Shown here piece by piece: positions 17,524 through 26,479 of a stretch of 64,000 nt of DNA. Source of the DNA: Serinicoccus chungangensis (GTDB taxonomy: Bacteria > Actinomycetota > Actinomycetes > Actinomycetales > Dermatophilaceae); assembly GCF_001483745.1 (NCBI RefSeq), contig NZ_LQBL01000003.1, forward strand, positions 187,425 to 251,424, in the 5' to 3' direction. Each line of letters starts with the position of its first letter. The stretch's first letter is position 1. The notes under the pieces are model-generated. The model was not told where the DNA came from and made no database searches. It worked only from the letters and a program-made list of their open reading frames with translations. The translations under genes and the position numbers were made by a program.

Positions 17524-19425
17524 GTGGGCCACTACCGCAGCAACATCCGCGACATCGAGTTCATGCTCCTCGACGTGCTGGGGCGCCAGGAGGTGCTAGG
17601 ACGAGAGCCCTACGCCGAGGTCGACGTGGAGGTGGCCCGCGAGGCGCTGCGCGCGGTCGCCGACCTCGCCGAGGGGCCGCTCGCCGCCTCCTTCACCGAG
17701 TCCGACCGCACCCCGCCGGTCCTCGACCCGGCCACCGGCGAGGTGAGCATGCCGGAGAGCTTCGTGGCGTCATACCGGACCTGGGTAGAGAACGAGTGGT
17801 GGCGGCTGGAGATCGAGGAGGGGCTGGGCGGCACCCCCGCTCCCCCGAGCCTGACCTGGGCGATGTCCGAGCTGGTGCTGGGCGCCAACCCGGCGGTGAA
17901 GATGTTCGCGGCCGGCTACACCTTCGCCAACGTGCTGCACCGCCTCGGCACCCCCGAGCAGCAGCAGCTCGCCCGGCTCATGGTCGACCACGCGTGGGGC
18001 GCGACGATGATGCTCACCGAGCCCGAGGCCGGCTCCGACGTCGGGGCCGGGCGCACCAAAGCGGTCAAGGCCGGCGACGGCACCTGGCACCTCACCGGCA
18101 CCAAGCGCTTCATCACCAGCGGGATCGCGCCGTTCTACGACAACGTCCTCCACTTCGTGCTCGCCCGCCCCGAGGGCGCCGGCCCCGGCACCAAGGGGCT
18201 GTCGCTCTTCGTCGTGCCAGACCGGCACGTCACCGACCTCGAGACCGGCGAGCTCGGGGAGCGCAACGGCGTCCAGGTCACCGCGATCGAGCACAAGATG
18301 GGGCTCAAGGTGTCGACGACCTGCGAGGTGGCCCTGGGCGAGGACGAGGAGCGCCCGGCCGTCGGCTACCTCCTCGGGGAGACGCACGACGGGATCGCGC
18401 AGATGTTCCGGGTCATCGAGTACGCCCGGATGCTCGTCGGGACCAAGGCGATCGCCACGCTGTCGGCCGGCTACCAGGCGGCGCTGGGGTATGCCCGTGA
18501 GCGGGTGCAGGGCGCCGACCTCACCCAGATGGCCGACAAGACCGCCCCGCGCGTGAGGATCACCGCGCACCCGGACGTGCGACGCTCGCTGCTGCTGCAG
18601 AAGTCCTACGCCGAGGGGCTGCGCGCGCTCATGCTGTGGACCGCGACCTTCCAGGACCAGGTGCACGCCCGGCAGGACCTCGCCGGGGACGACGCGCTGG
18701 AGGGGGCCGACGAGGTCGCGATGGCGGCCCGGGTCAACGACCTGCTGCTGCCGCTGGTCAAGGGCTGCGGCTCCGAGCGCGCGTTCATGCTGCTCGGGAC
18801 CGAGTCGCTGCAGACCCTCGGCGGGTCCGGCTTCCTCCAGGACTACCCGATCGAGCAGTACCTGCGGGACAGCAAGATCGACAGTCTCTACGAGGGCACC
18901 ACCGCCATCCAGGGCATGGACTTCTTCTTCCGCAAGATCCTGCGGGACCGCGGGCAGGCGCTGGGGTATGTCGCGGCGCAGGTCCGCCAGACCGCCGACA
19001 CGCAGGCGGACGACGGGCTCGGCGAGGTGCGCGGTGCGGTGCTGCGGGCGCTCGGCGAGGTCGACGCCATGGTGCAGTTCATGACGGCGCGGGCCGCCGA
19101 GTCGCGGGAGCGGCCGAGCGCGGTCTACGCCGTCGGCCTGGGGACCACCCGGCTGCTCCTCGCGGCCGGGGACCTGCTCGTCGGCTGGCTGCTGCTGCGC
19201 CAGGCCGAGGTGGCCCAGCGGCTGCTGGACTCCGGCGAGACCGGTGTCAGCGGGCTGCGGGCCGCCGACGAGGACGCGCGGGCGTACCTGCAGGGCAAGG
19301 TCGTCGCGGCGCGCTTCTTCGCGACCGAGGTGCTGCCGCGTCTGGGCGCCGACCGCCGCACCGTCACCTCCGCCGACGCCGACCACGTCGCCGCGGTCAT
19401 GGACCTCCCCGACGCCGCCTTCTGA
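17524..19425 (+). CDS. fadE5: Acyl-CoA dehydrogenase, FadE5 type
   Basis: A 633-residue flavoprotein that introduces the trans-2 double bond in acyl-CoA. It follows mycobacterial FadE5 along its length: the start GHYRSNIRDIEFMLLDVLG, MLTEPEAGSDVGAGRTKAV near 163, KRFITSG near 195, HKMGLKVSTTCE near 258, the catalytic Glu in IDSLYEGTTAIQ near 456, and the extra C-terminal domain of this clade. FadE5 accepts a broad chain-length range. The GTG start follows a strong AGGAGG ribosome site, unlike the many leaderless genes here. Two palindromic sites upstream suggest lipid-responsive control. Electrons would go through EtfAB to EtfD. Confidence 0.93.
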   Translation: MGHYRSNIRDIEFMLLDVLGRQEVLGREPYAEVDVEVAREALRAVADLAEGPLAASFTESDRTPPVLDPATGEVSMPESFVASYRTWVENEWWRLEIEEGLGGTPAPPSLTWAMSELVLGANPAVKMFAAGYTFANVLHRLGTPEQQQLARLMVDHAWGATMMLTEPEAGSDVGAGRTKAVKAGDGTWHLTGTKRFITSGIAPFYDNVLHFVLARPEGAGPGTKGLSLFVVPDRHVTDLETGELGERNGVQVTAIEHKMGLKVSTTCEVALGEDEERPAVGYLLGETHDGIAQMFRVIEYARMLVGTKAIATLSAGYQAALGYARERVQGADLTQMADKTAPRVRITAHPDVRRSLLLQKSYAEGLRALMLWTATFQDQVHARQDLAGDDALEGADEVAMAARVNDLLLPLVKGCGSERAFMLLGTESLQTLGGSGFLQDYPIEQYLRDSKIDSLYEGTTAIQGMDFFFRKILRDRGQALGYVAAQVRQTADTQADDGLGEVRGAVLRALGEVDAMVQFMTARAAESRERPSAVYAVGLGTTRLLLAAGDLLVGWLLLRQAEVAQRLLDSGETGVSGLRAADEDARAYLQGKVVAARFFATEVLPRLGADRRTVTSADADHVAAVMDLPDAAF

Positions 19426-19437
19426 CCCGCCCTCCCG

Positions 19438-19657
19438 CACCGGACGCGCCGTCCGACCACACCGGACGCGCGGTCAGGGCTCACCGGACGCGCCGTCCGA
19501 CCACACCGGACGCCCGGTCAGGGCTCACCGGACGCGCGGTCAGGGCTCACCGGACGCGCGGTCAGGGCTCACCGGACGCGCGGTCAGGGCTCACCGGACG
19601 CGCCGTCCGACCACACCGGACGCCCGGTCAGGGCTCACCGGACGCGCGGTCGTGCCG
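19438..19657. repeat. 22-bp tandem array (family A), 10 units
   Basis: Ten units start at 19438, 19460, 19482, 19504, 19526, 19548, 19570, 19592, 19614 and 19636, each exactly 22 bp. All begin CACCGGACGC. Two unit types alternate, one continuing GCGGTCAGGGCT (or CCGGTCAGGGCT) and the other GCCGTCCGACCA; the last unit is degenerate. The array fills most of the 273 bp between fadE5 and the GNAT gene. I see no gene in this gap. Confidence 0.95.
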
Positions 19658-19698
19658 AGCGACCGGCATACCTTCGCCCCGGGTGCCAGACTGGCCGG

Positions 19699-20283
19699 AT
19701 GGTGTTCGAGGTGCACCCCATGACTCCGGACCGGTTCGAGGACTTCGCCGACGTCGTCAACCCGAACCGGCGCGCGACGCACTGCTGGTGCGTCCCGCAC
19801 CGGCTCCGCAGCGCCGAGGTCGACGGGCTCGGCGGCGGGGACCGCGAACGAGCGATGCGCGCCCTGTGCGAGCGGGACCTGCCGCCCGGGGTCGTGGGCT
19901 ACGCCGACGGCACACCGGTGGCGTGGTGCAACATCGGCCCCCGCTCGGACATCCCCGCGCTCGTGCACTCCCGCAGGATCCGTCCGCTGGACGACGTCGC
20001 CGTCTGGAGCATCGTGTGCACGGTCGTGCGCGGTGGGCACCGGAAGCGCGGTCACACGTCGCGGGTCATCGAAGGCGCCGTCGGGTATGCCGCAGCACAC
20101 GACGCCCCGGCCGTGGAGGCATACCCGGTCGACCCGCCGGGGCGGATGGACACGACGATGGCGTTCGTGGGGACCCGGGTGATGTTCGAGAAGGTCGGCT
20201 TCGAGGTCGCCGGCCGGACGGAGGCGACCGCGAGCCGGCTCCCGCGGCTGGTGATGCGGCGAGACCTGTCGCCGCGTGCGTGA
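19699..20283 (+). CDS. GNAT family N-acetyltransferase
   Basis: A 194-residue single-domain acetyltransferase. The acetyl-CoA pyrophosphate-binding motif is VVRGGHRKRGHTSRVIEGAV, near residues 115-134, and the C-terminal MFEKVGFEVAGRT is typical. Substrate unknown; related actinobacterial proteins are only annotated generically. An N-terminal NRRATHCWCVPHR segment, rich in Cys/His/Trp, is conserved in this subgroup. It starts at ATG 19699 with no clear ribosome site. The gene stands between a 10-unit array on the left and a 4-unit array of the same repeat in inverse orientation on the right, the only gene in the window so framed. Confidence 0.85.
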   Translation: MVFEVHPMTPDRFEDFADVVNPNRRATHCWCVPHRLRSAEVDGLGGGDRERAMRALCERDLPPGVVGYADGTPVAWCNIGPRSDIPALVHSRRIRPLDDVAVWSIVCTVVRGGHRKRGHTSRVIEGAVGYAAAHDAPAVEAYPVDPPGRMDTTMAFVGTRVMFEKVGFEVAGRTEATASRLPRLVMRRDLSPRA

Positions 20284-20370
20284 CCACGCGTCCGGTGCCG
20301 CCTGACCACGCGTCCGGTGCCGCCTCACCACGCGTCCGGTGCCGCCTCACCACGCGTCCGGTGCAGGTCA
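20283..20370. repeat. 22-bp tandem array (family A), 4 inverted units
   Basis: CGCGTCCGGT recurs at 20287, 20309, 20331 and 20353 (22-bp period). This is the reverse complement of the core ACCGGACGCG in the arrays at 358-470 and 19438-19657. The array lies between the GNAT stop and the convergent GtrA stop. Confidence 0.92.
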
Positions 20371-20787
20371 GGGGTAGCGCTTGAGGCGGAAGACGAAGGT
20401 GCGCATCATGACGTACATGAAGACCGCCTCACAGGCCCCGGCGACGAGGCGGGCCGCGAGGTACTGGACGCCGAGCCACTCCAGCGTGGTCGACAGGGCC
20501 AGGATGAAGAGCACGTAGTTGGCGAGCACCGTGACGACGTAGCGCCCGGTCTGCCGGCCGAGCGGCCCGTGGCTCTGGAAGTTCAGCCACCGGTTGAGCA
20601 GGAACGCCAGCCCGAAGGCGACGACGTAGCCCGTCGTCACCGCCAGCGGGTAGGGCCAGCGGGCGACGTCGAAGAGGAGCGCGAGGAGGGTCAGGTCGAT
20701 CGCGTAGGTCGTGCCGCTGATGGCCGCGAAGCCGACCGCGGTCTCCGGGACGACCCTGGCGAGGGGCGCGGGGAGTAGGGAGTGCAC
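20368..20787 (-). CDS. GtrA family membrane protein
   Basis: A 139-residue protein with four membrane helices (about 15-37, 45-66, 83-103 and 108-130), typical of the GtrA/DPMS family. These move polyprenyl-linked sugars across the membrane or assist glycosyltransferases. Family features are FAAISGTTYAIDLTLL, the FLLNRWLNFQS motif after helix 2, and the C-terminal MRTFVFR. It sits alone rather than beside a glycosyltransferase, so its partner is unknown; the window holds several glycosyltransferases about 28 kb away. Its stop touches the inverted 22-bp repeat array. Confidence 0.9.
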   Translation of the reverse strand: MHSLLPAPLARVVPETAVGFAAISGTTYAIDLTLLALLFDVARWPYPLAVTTGYVVAFGLAFLLNRWLNFQSHGPLGRQTGRYVVTVLANYVLFILALSTTLEWLGVQYLAARLVAGACEAVFMYVMMRTFVFRLKRYP

Positions 20788-20822
20788 CCGGGCGCGGGCC
20801 CGGGCGAAGGCGTCGGCGGCGT

Positions 20823-21056
20823 TCAGTACTGGTCGCGGTGACGCACGTCGGCGTCGGTCCGGCGGTCGACGACCTCGCGGTGGGTGGTGTTGGTGCGCTG
20901 GGTGTTCATGACCAGGCTCAGCAGCAGCGAGAGTACGCCGGCGGCCATGAGGATGTAGCCGACCATCGTGAGGTTGACCCCCTGCACCACGCCTTCGACC
21001 GCGAAGGTGAGGATGGCGCCCACGACGAGCAGGAAAATTCCGAGACCGATGCCCAT
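20823..21056 (-). CDS. DUF6458 family small membrane protein
   Basis: A 77-residue protein with two hydrophobic helices ([18 protein letters not shown] and [18 protein letters not shown]) and a charged tail rich in Arg/Asp/Thr. This matches the DUF6458 actinobacterial family, whose function is unknown. A GAAAGGATC ribosome site precedes the ATG at 21056, so this gene has a leader. It lies 35 bp upstream of the GtrA gene on the same strand and may be co-transcribed. Confidence 0.85.
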   Translation of the reverse strand: MGIGLGIFLLVVGAILTFAVEGVVQGVNLTMVGYILMAAGVLSLLLSLVMNTQRTNTTHREVVDRRTDADVRHRDQY

Positions 21057-21101
21057 GACAGATCCTTTCGGTTGGCTCGGTGACAGCCTAGCCGCAGGCC
21101 C

Positions 21102-21932
21102 TCACAGGCGGCGGTCCGACAGGACCGGGAAGCCGTCCCGCACCCGCTCCACCTCGTCCAGGTCGAGCTCGACCGAGAGCGTCTCCTCACCGCTGCCCGC
21201 CTCGGCCAGCACCACCCCCGACGGGTCGACGACGGCGCTGCGGCCGCCCATCTCGACCCCGGCGTGGGTGCCCGCGGTGTTGCCGGCGACGACGAAGCAC
21301 TGGTTCTCGACCGCCCGGGCCCGCAGCAGCAGCCGCCAGTGCTCGACGCGGGCCATGGGCCAGGCCGAGGGGATGAGGAAGAGCCCGGCGCCCTGGTCCA
21401 GCTGCAGCCGGTAGAGCTCGGGGAAGCGCAGGTCGTAGCAGGTGGACAGGGCGACCTGCACGCCGTCCGCCGGCGCCGGGAGCTCGGTCACGACGAGGTC
21501 GGTGCCGGCCTCCATGAGCTTCGGCTCGCCGCCACCGAAGCCGAACCGGTGGATCTTGCGGTAGGTCGCGCACACCGAGCCCTGAGGGTCGAGCACGACG
21601 GAGGTGTTCCACAGGTGCCGCCCCTCCTCCCCCGGTTCGGCGGTCCGCTCCACGTGGGAGCCGGTATGCACCACCGCACCGATCTCCCGCGTCGCCTCCG
21701 CGACGGGCACGAGGGCGGGGGGCAGGTGGCCGTCCGCCAGCCCGGAGAGGTCCTGGCTGCGCTCCTCCCACTCCCTCGACGCGAAGCCACCCGCGCTCCA
21801 CAGCTCGGGCAGCAGCACCAGGTCGTGGCCGGCTCCGGCGCGCCGCACCAGCGCCGCCGCCCGCTCGGCCCGCGCCTCGACGCCCTCCTCGCTGCCGTCG
21901 GCATACCCGAGCTGGATGATCGCGACCTTCAT
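21102..21932 (-). CDS. Carbon-nitrogen hydrolase (nitrilase superfamily, omega-amidase-like)
   Basis: A 276-residue amidase with the Glu-Lys-Cys catalytic triad visible: Glu in [11 protein letters not shown] near 43, Lys in [10 protein letters not shown] near 126 and Cys in [13 protein letters not shown] near 164. The sequence type is close to NIT2/omega-amidases, which hydrolyse 2-oxoglutaramate-like monoamides, but other small amides are possible. Its ATG overlaps the stop of the upstream CopD-CtaG fusion gene by 4 bp, so the two are translationally coupled even though no functional link is evident. Confidence 0.9.
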   Translation of the reverse strand: MKVAIIQLGYADGSEEGVEARAERAAALVRRAGAGHDLVLLPELWSAGGFASREWEERSQDLSGLADGHLPPALVPVAEATREIGAVVHTGSHVERTAEPGEEGRHLWNTSVVLDPQGSVCATYRKIHRFGFGGGEPKLMEAGTDLVVTELPAPADGVQVALSTCYDLRFPELYRLQLDQGAGLFLIPSAWPMARVEHWRLLLRARAVENQCFVVAGNTAGTHAGVEMGGRSAVVDPSGVVLAEAGSGEETLSVELDLDEVERVRDGFPVLSDRRL

Positions 21933-23941
21933 CGGCTGCTCCTCTGCGCCAGGCTCTGCAGGTGGGCGTTGTAGGCGGCGAGCTCGGCGTCGTCGTCACG
22001 CGCGGCCTGGCGGTCCGAGCGCGCGCTCTCCCGCTCGTCGCGGCGTATCCAGTCCACCATGACCATGAGCACGAGCACCACCGTGGGCAGCTCTCCGACC
22101 CCCCAGGCGATGGCCCCGCCCACCTGCTGGTCGGCGAGCAGGTCGGGCACCCAGGGCACCTCGATGGCCTTGTAGAAGCCGGGCGCGAGCAGCCAGGTGC
22201 CCTGCATGAGCGCGAGCCCGAAGAAGGCGTGCGTCGCGAGGGTGCCGAGCAGCACGATGATGCGCAGCGGTGCCGGCCACTTCTCCGGGCCGGGGTCCTG
22301 GCCGACGAGCGACCACACGAAGGCGTAGCCGGACAGCGAGAAGTGGACGACCATGAGCACGTGCCCGACGTGGGTCGTCATGGCGAGCTCCAGCAGCCCG
22401 GTCCAGTAGAAGGCGACGAGACTGCCGAAGAAGACCACGCCGGCGACCACCGGGTTCACGACGATCGTGGCCCACCGCGAGTGCACGACGGCCAGCAGGA
22501 GCTCGCGCGGGCCCAGCGTCTTGTCCCGGCGTGCGGGCAGCGTGCGGTAGGCGAGGGTGATCGCCTGCGCCGGCACGAGCAGGATGGGCACGCCCATCAT
22601 GAGCGCCATGTGCATCATCATGTGCTGCGAGAACATCACCCGGCCGTAGACCGCCGGCGCCCCGCTGGTGACGTAGACGAACAGCGCCCACCCGAGGACC
22701 CACACCAGCAGCCGCCACCACGGCCAGCGGTCGCCGCGGCGCCACAGCTTCACGCAGGCGGCGGCGTAGAGCCCGACCGCCACCAGCGCCACGAGCAGGA
22801 ACAGCCAGTTGACCTCCCACACGTCGAGCAGGCGGCCCGGGCTGTAGGGCGGCGGCATAGGGTAGCCGGTGAGGGCGAAGACCGCGGTGTCGAGGTCGGC
22901 GGAGGACTCCACCACCGGTGGCGGCGTGCGTGAGAGCACCGCGCCGAGCGCCACCGCGGCCCCCATGACGGCCAGCTCCCCGGCGGCCAGCGCCCCGAAC
23001 AGCCAGGGCCGGTCGGCGCCGCGGGCGATGATGGCCCGGCGCTGCACCAGGCCGAAGACGCCGAGCACGCCGAGCAGCAGGACCTTGGCCCAGATGAGCA
23101 CCCAGTAGACGCTGGACAGGTCGGCGAGGTCGTCGGCGGTGAGCAGGGCGAAGAGCAGGCCGGAGAGCGCGATGGCGGCGTAGCACCAGGTCGCGAGCAG
23201 CGAGTAGCGGCGCAGGGTGTCGGGCAGCGCCGGGCCGAGCAGGGGCAGCAGCAGCCCCAGCGCCATGAGGCCGCCCACCCAGACGCACATCCCGACCAGG
23301 TGCAGCGCGAGGGCGGTGACGGCCGTCTCGTGACCGTCGGTGCCGCTGGCGTGACCGCCGTAGGCCAGCGGCAGCAGCGCCACGAGCGCGAGCGCCGAGG
23401 CCCACGCCAGGGCACCGCGCGTCCTCGCCGAGGCCGCGAGCGGCACGAGGAGGGCCACCAGCACGGTCTCGATGAGGCGCAGGCGCATGACCTCCAGCCC
23501 CCAGAGGTTGGCCAGCAGGTCGGACAGGTAGCCGGGGGCGCCCAGCGGCAGGCCGGCCAGGTCACCGAACCCGACGACGAGGATGGCCGCCGACGCGACC
23601 GCCCACACCAGCGCGGACAGGGCCGCCACCCGCGCGGCCGCACCGCGCCGGTCGGTCCCCCGGCCCTCGCGCACCAGGAAGGCCGCCGCGACGAGCAGCC
23701 CGATAGTCAGCGCGGCCGCCAGGTGGTGGACGACCTTGAGCAGGACCATGCCCCAGCGCACGACCGGGCCGGCGTCGCCCAGCAGCAACGGGGCCACGGC
23801 GCCGCTGAGCAGGGCCGCCGGGACCGCCACGACGAGCGCGGTCACCAGGGTCGTCACCGGCACGGCCCAGCGCAGGGCCGGGGCGGGGCGCGCGCCGTGC
23901 ACCTCCGGGGCGACCGGAGGCGAGGGGGTGCGCAGCGACAT
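21929..23941 (-). CDS. CopD-CtaG fusion: copper transport / cytochrome oxidase assembly membrane protein
   Basis: A 670-residue polytopic protein. The N-terminal half (about 1-340, some nine helices) resembles the CopD copper-resistance family, with HLVGMCVWVGGLMALGLL near 215. The C-terminal half (about 390-630) is a caa3_CtaG domain, with FSQHMMMHMALMMGVPILL and a His/Met-rich face suited to Cu(I). The fusion is common in actinobacteria and is thought to deliver copper to cytochrome c oxidase; that role is inferred. The ATG at 23941 has a TAGCAT -10 box (complement of 23948-23953) 6 nt upstream. It is coupled to the downstream amidase gene. Confidence 0.9.
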   Translation of the reverse strand: MSLRTPSPPVAPEVHGARPAPALRWAVPVTTLVTALVVAVPAALLSGAVAPLLLGDAGPVVRWGMVLLKVVHHLAAALTIGLLVAAAFLVREGRGTDRRGAAARVAALSALVWAVASAAILVVGFGDLAGLPLGAPGYLSDLLANLWGLEVMRLRLIETVLVALLVPLAASARTRGALAWASALALVALLPLAYGGHASGTDGHETAVTALALHLVGMCVWVGGLMALGLLLPLLGPALPDTLRRYSLLATWCYAAIALSGLLFALLTADDLADLSSVYWVLIWAKVLLLGVLGVFGLVQRRAIIARGADRPWLFGALAAGELAVMGAAVALGAVLSRTPPPVVESSADLDTAVFALTGYPMPPPYSPGRLLDVWEVNWLFLLVALVAVGLYAAACVKLWRRGDRWPWWRLLVWVLGWALFVYVTSGAPAVYGRVMFSQHMMMHMALMMGVPILLVPAQAITLAYRTLPARRDKTLGPRELLLAVVHSRWATIVVNPVVAGVVFFGSLVAFYWTGLLELAMTTHVGHVLMVVHFSLSGYAFVWSLVGQDPGPEKWPAPLRIIVLLGTLATHAFFGLALMQGTWLLAPGFYKAIEVPWVPDLLADQQVGGAIAWGVGELPTVVLVLMVMVDWIRRDERESARSDRQAARDDDAELAAYNAHLQSLAQRSSR

Positions 23942-24007
23942 ACCCCCATGCTACGGAGCCCCACCGACACCCGGCACCGCGCACCGGTGGTCGTTAGGGT
24001 GGCGGGC

Positions 24008-24901
24008 ATGGTCGTTCATCCCTCCCCGCCCGCCGACGTGCCCGGCTACGTCGAGGCCTACCGCCAGGTGCTGCTCTCGATGGTCAACACCTGTGACGGG
24101 CTGCGCGAGGCGGAGTGGGACCTGCCGACCGACTGCCCCGGTTGGAGGGTCCGCGACCACGTGGCCCACACGGTGCACATCGAGGACTACCTCTCCGGCT
24201 CCGAGCACCCCGTGGTCGAGGAGAGGATCGAGGTCGGCTCCCCCGAGCACGTGCGCAACGAGGGGGGCGTCTGGATGGAGCAGGGGGTCCGCTCGCGGGC
24301 AGCCCTCACCCCCGACCAGCTGCTGGCCGAGCTGCGCGGCCTGGTCGAGATCCGCAGCGCCGACCTGTATGCCCGCGACCTCGCCCTGGACTCGACGGTC
24401 CGCTCCATCCGCGACAAGGAGACGAGCTTCGAGCGGCTCGTCCGGCTGCGCCTGTGCGACGTCTGGACCCACGAGCAGGACATCCGGGAGGCGGTCGGCC
24501 GGCCCGGGTCGCTGGACGGCGACGGCGCGGCGACCTGGACCGCCACGGTCCTCGAGGCCCTCCCCCAGGTCGTCCTGCGCCAGGTGCAGCCGGAGCCGGG
24601 CACCGTCGTCATCCTCGAGAGCACCGGCCCGGCGACCGGGCGCGCCGGGGTCCGGATCGACGTCGACGAGGACGGCGAACCGGTCGCCCACGAGCTGTTC
24701 ACCGGCCACTCCGCCGAGGAGGGCGACGACGTGCCGGTCACCGACAGCGGCGAGGAGGCGGTGACCACGATCTCCCTGTCCACCCACGCCCTCGCCCGCC
24801 GCACCGCCGGGCGCGCGAGCACCGAGGACACGGCCTACCACGTGCAGGGCGACGAGGAGCTCGCCCGGGCCGTGCTCGACGCCCTGACGCTGACGCGCTG
24901 A
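24008..24901 (+). CDS. Maleylpyruvate isomerase family mycothiol-dependent enzyme
   Basis: A 297-residue DinB-fold protein of the MDMPI family, which uses mycothiol, the actinobacterial thiol. Metal-ligand histidines are visible in RVRDHVAHTVHIEDYL near residues 53-62 and CDVWTHEQDIREAV near 153. A C-terminal SCP2-like region follows. The reaction is not known: the founding member isomerises maleylpyruvate, but most paralogues are unassigned thiol transferases. The start is ATG 24008, although the frame is open for 700 bp upstream over the CopD gene; a TAGGGT -10 box (23995-24000) sits 7 nt before it. Confidence 0.88.
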   Translation: MVVHPSPPADVPGYVEAYRQVLLSMVNTCDGLREAEWDLPTDCPGWRVRDHVAHTVHIEDYLSGSEHPVVEERIEVGSPEHVRNEGGVWMEQGVRSRAALTPDQLLAELRGLVEIRSADLYARDLALDSTVRSIRDKETSFERLVRLRLCDVWTHEQDIREAVGRPGSLDGDGAATWTATVLEALPQVVLRQVQPEPGTVVILESTGPATGRAGVRIDVDEDGEPVAHELFTGHSAEEGDDVPVTDSGEEAVTTISLSTHALARRTAGRASTEDTAYHVQGDEELARAVLDALTLTR

Positions 24902-24913
24902 CGCGCGCGTCCA

Positions 24914-24973
24914 GGCTCGGCGCCCCCCGGCTCGGCGCCCCCCGGCTCAGCGCCCCCCGGCTCGGCGCCCGCG
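24914..24973. repeat. 15-bp tandem repeat, 4 units
   Basis: GGCTCGGCGCCCCCC-type units start at 24914, 24929, 24944 and 24959. They lie between convergent genes, and the third unit contains the stop codon of the minus-strand membrane protein (complement of 24947-24949). The inner GGCGCC is self-complementary. Confidence 0.8.
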
Positions 24974-25363
24974 CGCCCCGCGGCTGAACCACCACAGGCC
25001 GCCGACGAAGAGCGCGAGCACCGCCAGCACCGTCCCCGCCACCCACAGCCCGGGCGCCCACCCGAGGGTGACGTCGAGGATCACCGCGACGAGCGCGATG
25101 GCCAGCCCGCCCTGCGCGGCGAGCCGGGTGGCCCGGAACTGCGCCAGCGCCTCGGCACGGTCGGCCTCGCTCCCGGTCACCAGCCGGGCGGCCGGCTCCA
25201 GGCGCCGGCTCACGGACTGGAGCACGGCATACCCGAGGAAGAAGCCCGCCCCGAGCACCGCCACCCGGGTGTTGCCGCGGGACAGCCCGACGATGAGCAC
25301 GACCACCGCGGCGAGGGTGGTCAGCGCGGTGAAGATGCGGTCCTTGAGGCGGGGCCGGGGCAT
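24947..25363 (-). CDS. Small integral membrane protein, unknown function
   Basis: A 138-residue protein I do not recognise. Four hydrophobic stretches are visible (about 11-27, 31-50, 86-105 and 107-126), with a charged cytosolic segment RLEPAARLVTGSEADRAEAL between the second and third. The Arg/Gly C-terminus is encoded by the edge of the 15-bp repeat. The ATG at 25363 has a TACCAT -10 box (complement of 25370-25375) 6 nt upstream, itself part of a GGTATGCC motif, which supports the gene being real and leaderless. It diverges from the DUF368 gene. Confidence 0.75.
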   Translation of the reverse strand: MPRPRLKDRIFTALTTLAAVVVLIVGLSRGNTRVAVLGAGFFLGYAVLQSVSRRLEPAARLVTGSEADRAEALAQFRATRLAAQGGLAIALVAVILDVTLGWAPGLWVAGTVLAVLALFVGGLWWFSRGARGRRAGGR

Positions 25364-25461
25364 GGGCCGATGGTATGCCGTGCCCTCACCACCCCCTCGC
25401 GCGCGCCGCGCCCGCCCGGAACCGGTCCGGCGCCCCCGTGGCTCCCGTACGCTGGACGACT

Positions 25462-26430
25462 GTGACCGACACCTCCCGCGCCGCCTCGCAGCACGCCGCC
25501 CGCAGCCGGAAGCTGCTCCCGCTGGACCTCCTGCGCGGCTTCCTCATCGGCATAGCCGAGCTCATCCCCGGGGTCTCCGGGGGCACCGTCGCCCTCGTCA
25601 CCGGGCTCTACGAGCAGCTCATCGGCAGCGCCTCGCACGTCGTGTCCGCGGCCAAGGCGCTCGTCGTCGGTGACGAGCGCGGCCGGGTCCAGGGTGCGCT
25701 GACCGAGCTGCGCCGCACCAACTGGTGGCTGCTGGTCCCCGTCCTCGTCGGCATGGTGCTGGCCGTCCTCACCATGGCCGGGGTGATGAGCCGCTTCGTC
25801 ACCGAGGCCCCCGAGCACGCCCGCGGGCTCTTCCTCGGCATGGTCGCGACCAGCGTGGCGGTGCCGCTGCGGATGCTCACCGAGCGCCGCCGGCCCGTGT
25901 GGCTGGAGGTCGTGCTGGCCGTCGGTGCCGCGGTGCTGGCCTGGACGCTCATCGGGTTCGCCGGCGGCCAGGCGGTCGCCGACCCCCCGCTGATCCTCGT
26001 CTTCGGGGCGGCGGCCGTGGCCATCTGCGCGCTGGTGGTCCCCGGGGTGTCCGGGTCCTTCTTCCTGCTGGCCGTCGGCCTCTACACCACCACCCTCGAC
26101 GCCGTGGACTCGCGTGACCTGCTCTACATCGGCGTCTTCGCGCTGGGCGCGGCCACCGGCCTGGCGTCCTTCGTGCAGCTGCTCAGCTGGCTGCTGGAGC
26201 ACCACCGCCGCTCGACCCTCATCGTCATGGCCGGGCTCATGGTCGGCTCGCTGCGGGCGCTGTGGCCGTGGCAGGAGTCGGCCGGCGGCGAGGACCACGG
26301 GCCCGGCGCGCTCGTCGCGCCCTACGCCCCCGTGCTCGGACCGGTTCTCCTGGCCCTGCTGGGTGCCGCGGTGGTCGCCGTGCTCGTGGTCGTCGAGGCC
26401 CGCAGCAGCAGCGCCGACGAGCAGGACTGA
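25462..26430 (+). CDS. DUF368 (PopT-type) polyprenyl-phosphate transporter
   Basis: A 322-residue membrane protein of the DUF368 family. Members of this family were identified as flippases that return undecaprenyl/polyprenyl phosphate to the cytosolic face for reuse in cell-wall and glycan synthesis. The diagnostic repeat of the family is present: IAELIPGVSGGTVALVTGLY near 28-47 and LVVPGVSGSFFLLAVGLY near 195, in an inverted-topology arrangement with about eight helices. The GTG start has a TACGCT -10 box (25448-25453) 8 nt upstream. The gene ends 50 bp before a perfect 20-bp palindrome. Function assigned by family; not tested here. Confidence 0.85.
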   Translation: MTDTSRAASQHAARSRKLLPLDLLRGFLIGIAELIPGVSGGTVALVTGLYEQLIGSASHVVSAAKALVVGDERGRVQGALTELRRTNWWLLVPVLVGMVLAVLTMAGVMSRFVTEAPEHARGLFLGMVATSVAVPLRMLTERRRPVWLEVVLAVGAAVLAWTLIGFAGGQAVADPPLILVFGAAAVAICALVVPGVSGSFFLLAVGLYTTTLDAVDSRDLLYIGVFALGAATGLASFVQLLSWLLEHHRRSTLIVMAGLMVGSLRALWPWQESAGGEDHGPGALVAPYAPVLGPVLLALLGAAVVAVLVVVEARSSSADEQD

Positions 26431-26479
26431 CTCAGGCCCAGGCGACAGGAACCGGCGCCCGAGCGCCGCGGCATACCGA

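Noticed and set aside
19438-20370. CRISPR-like regular repeats
   Set aside because: The 22-bp units are contiguous, without unique spacers of constant length, and no cas gene is present.
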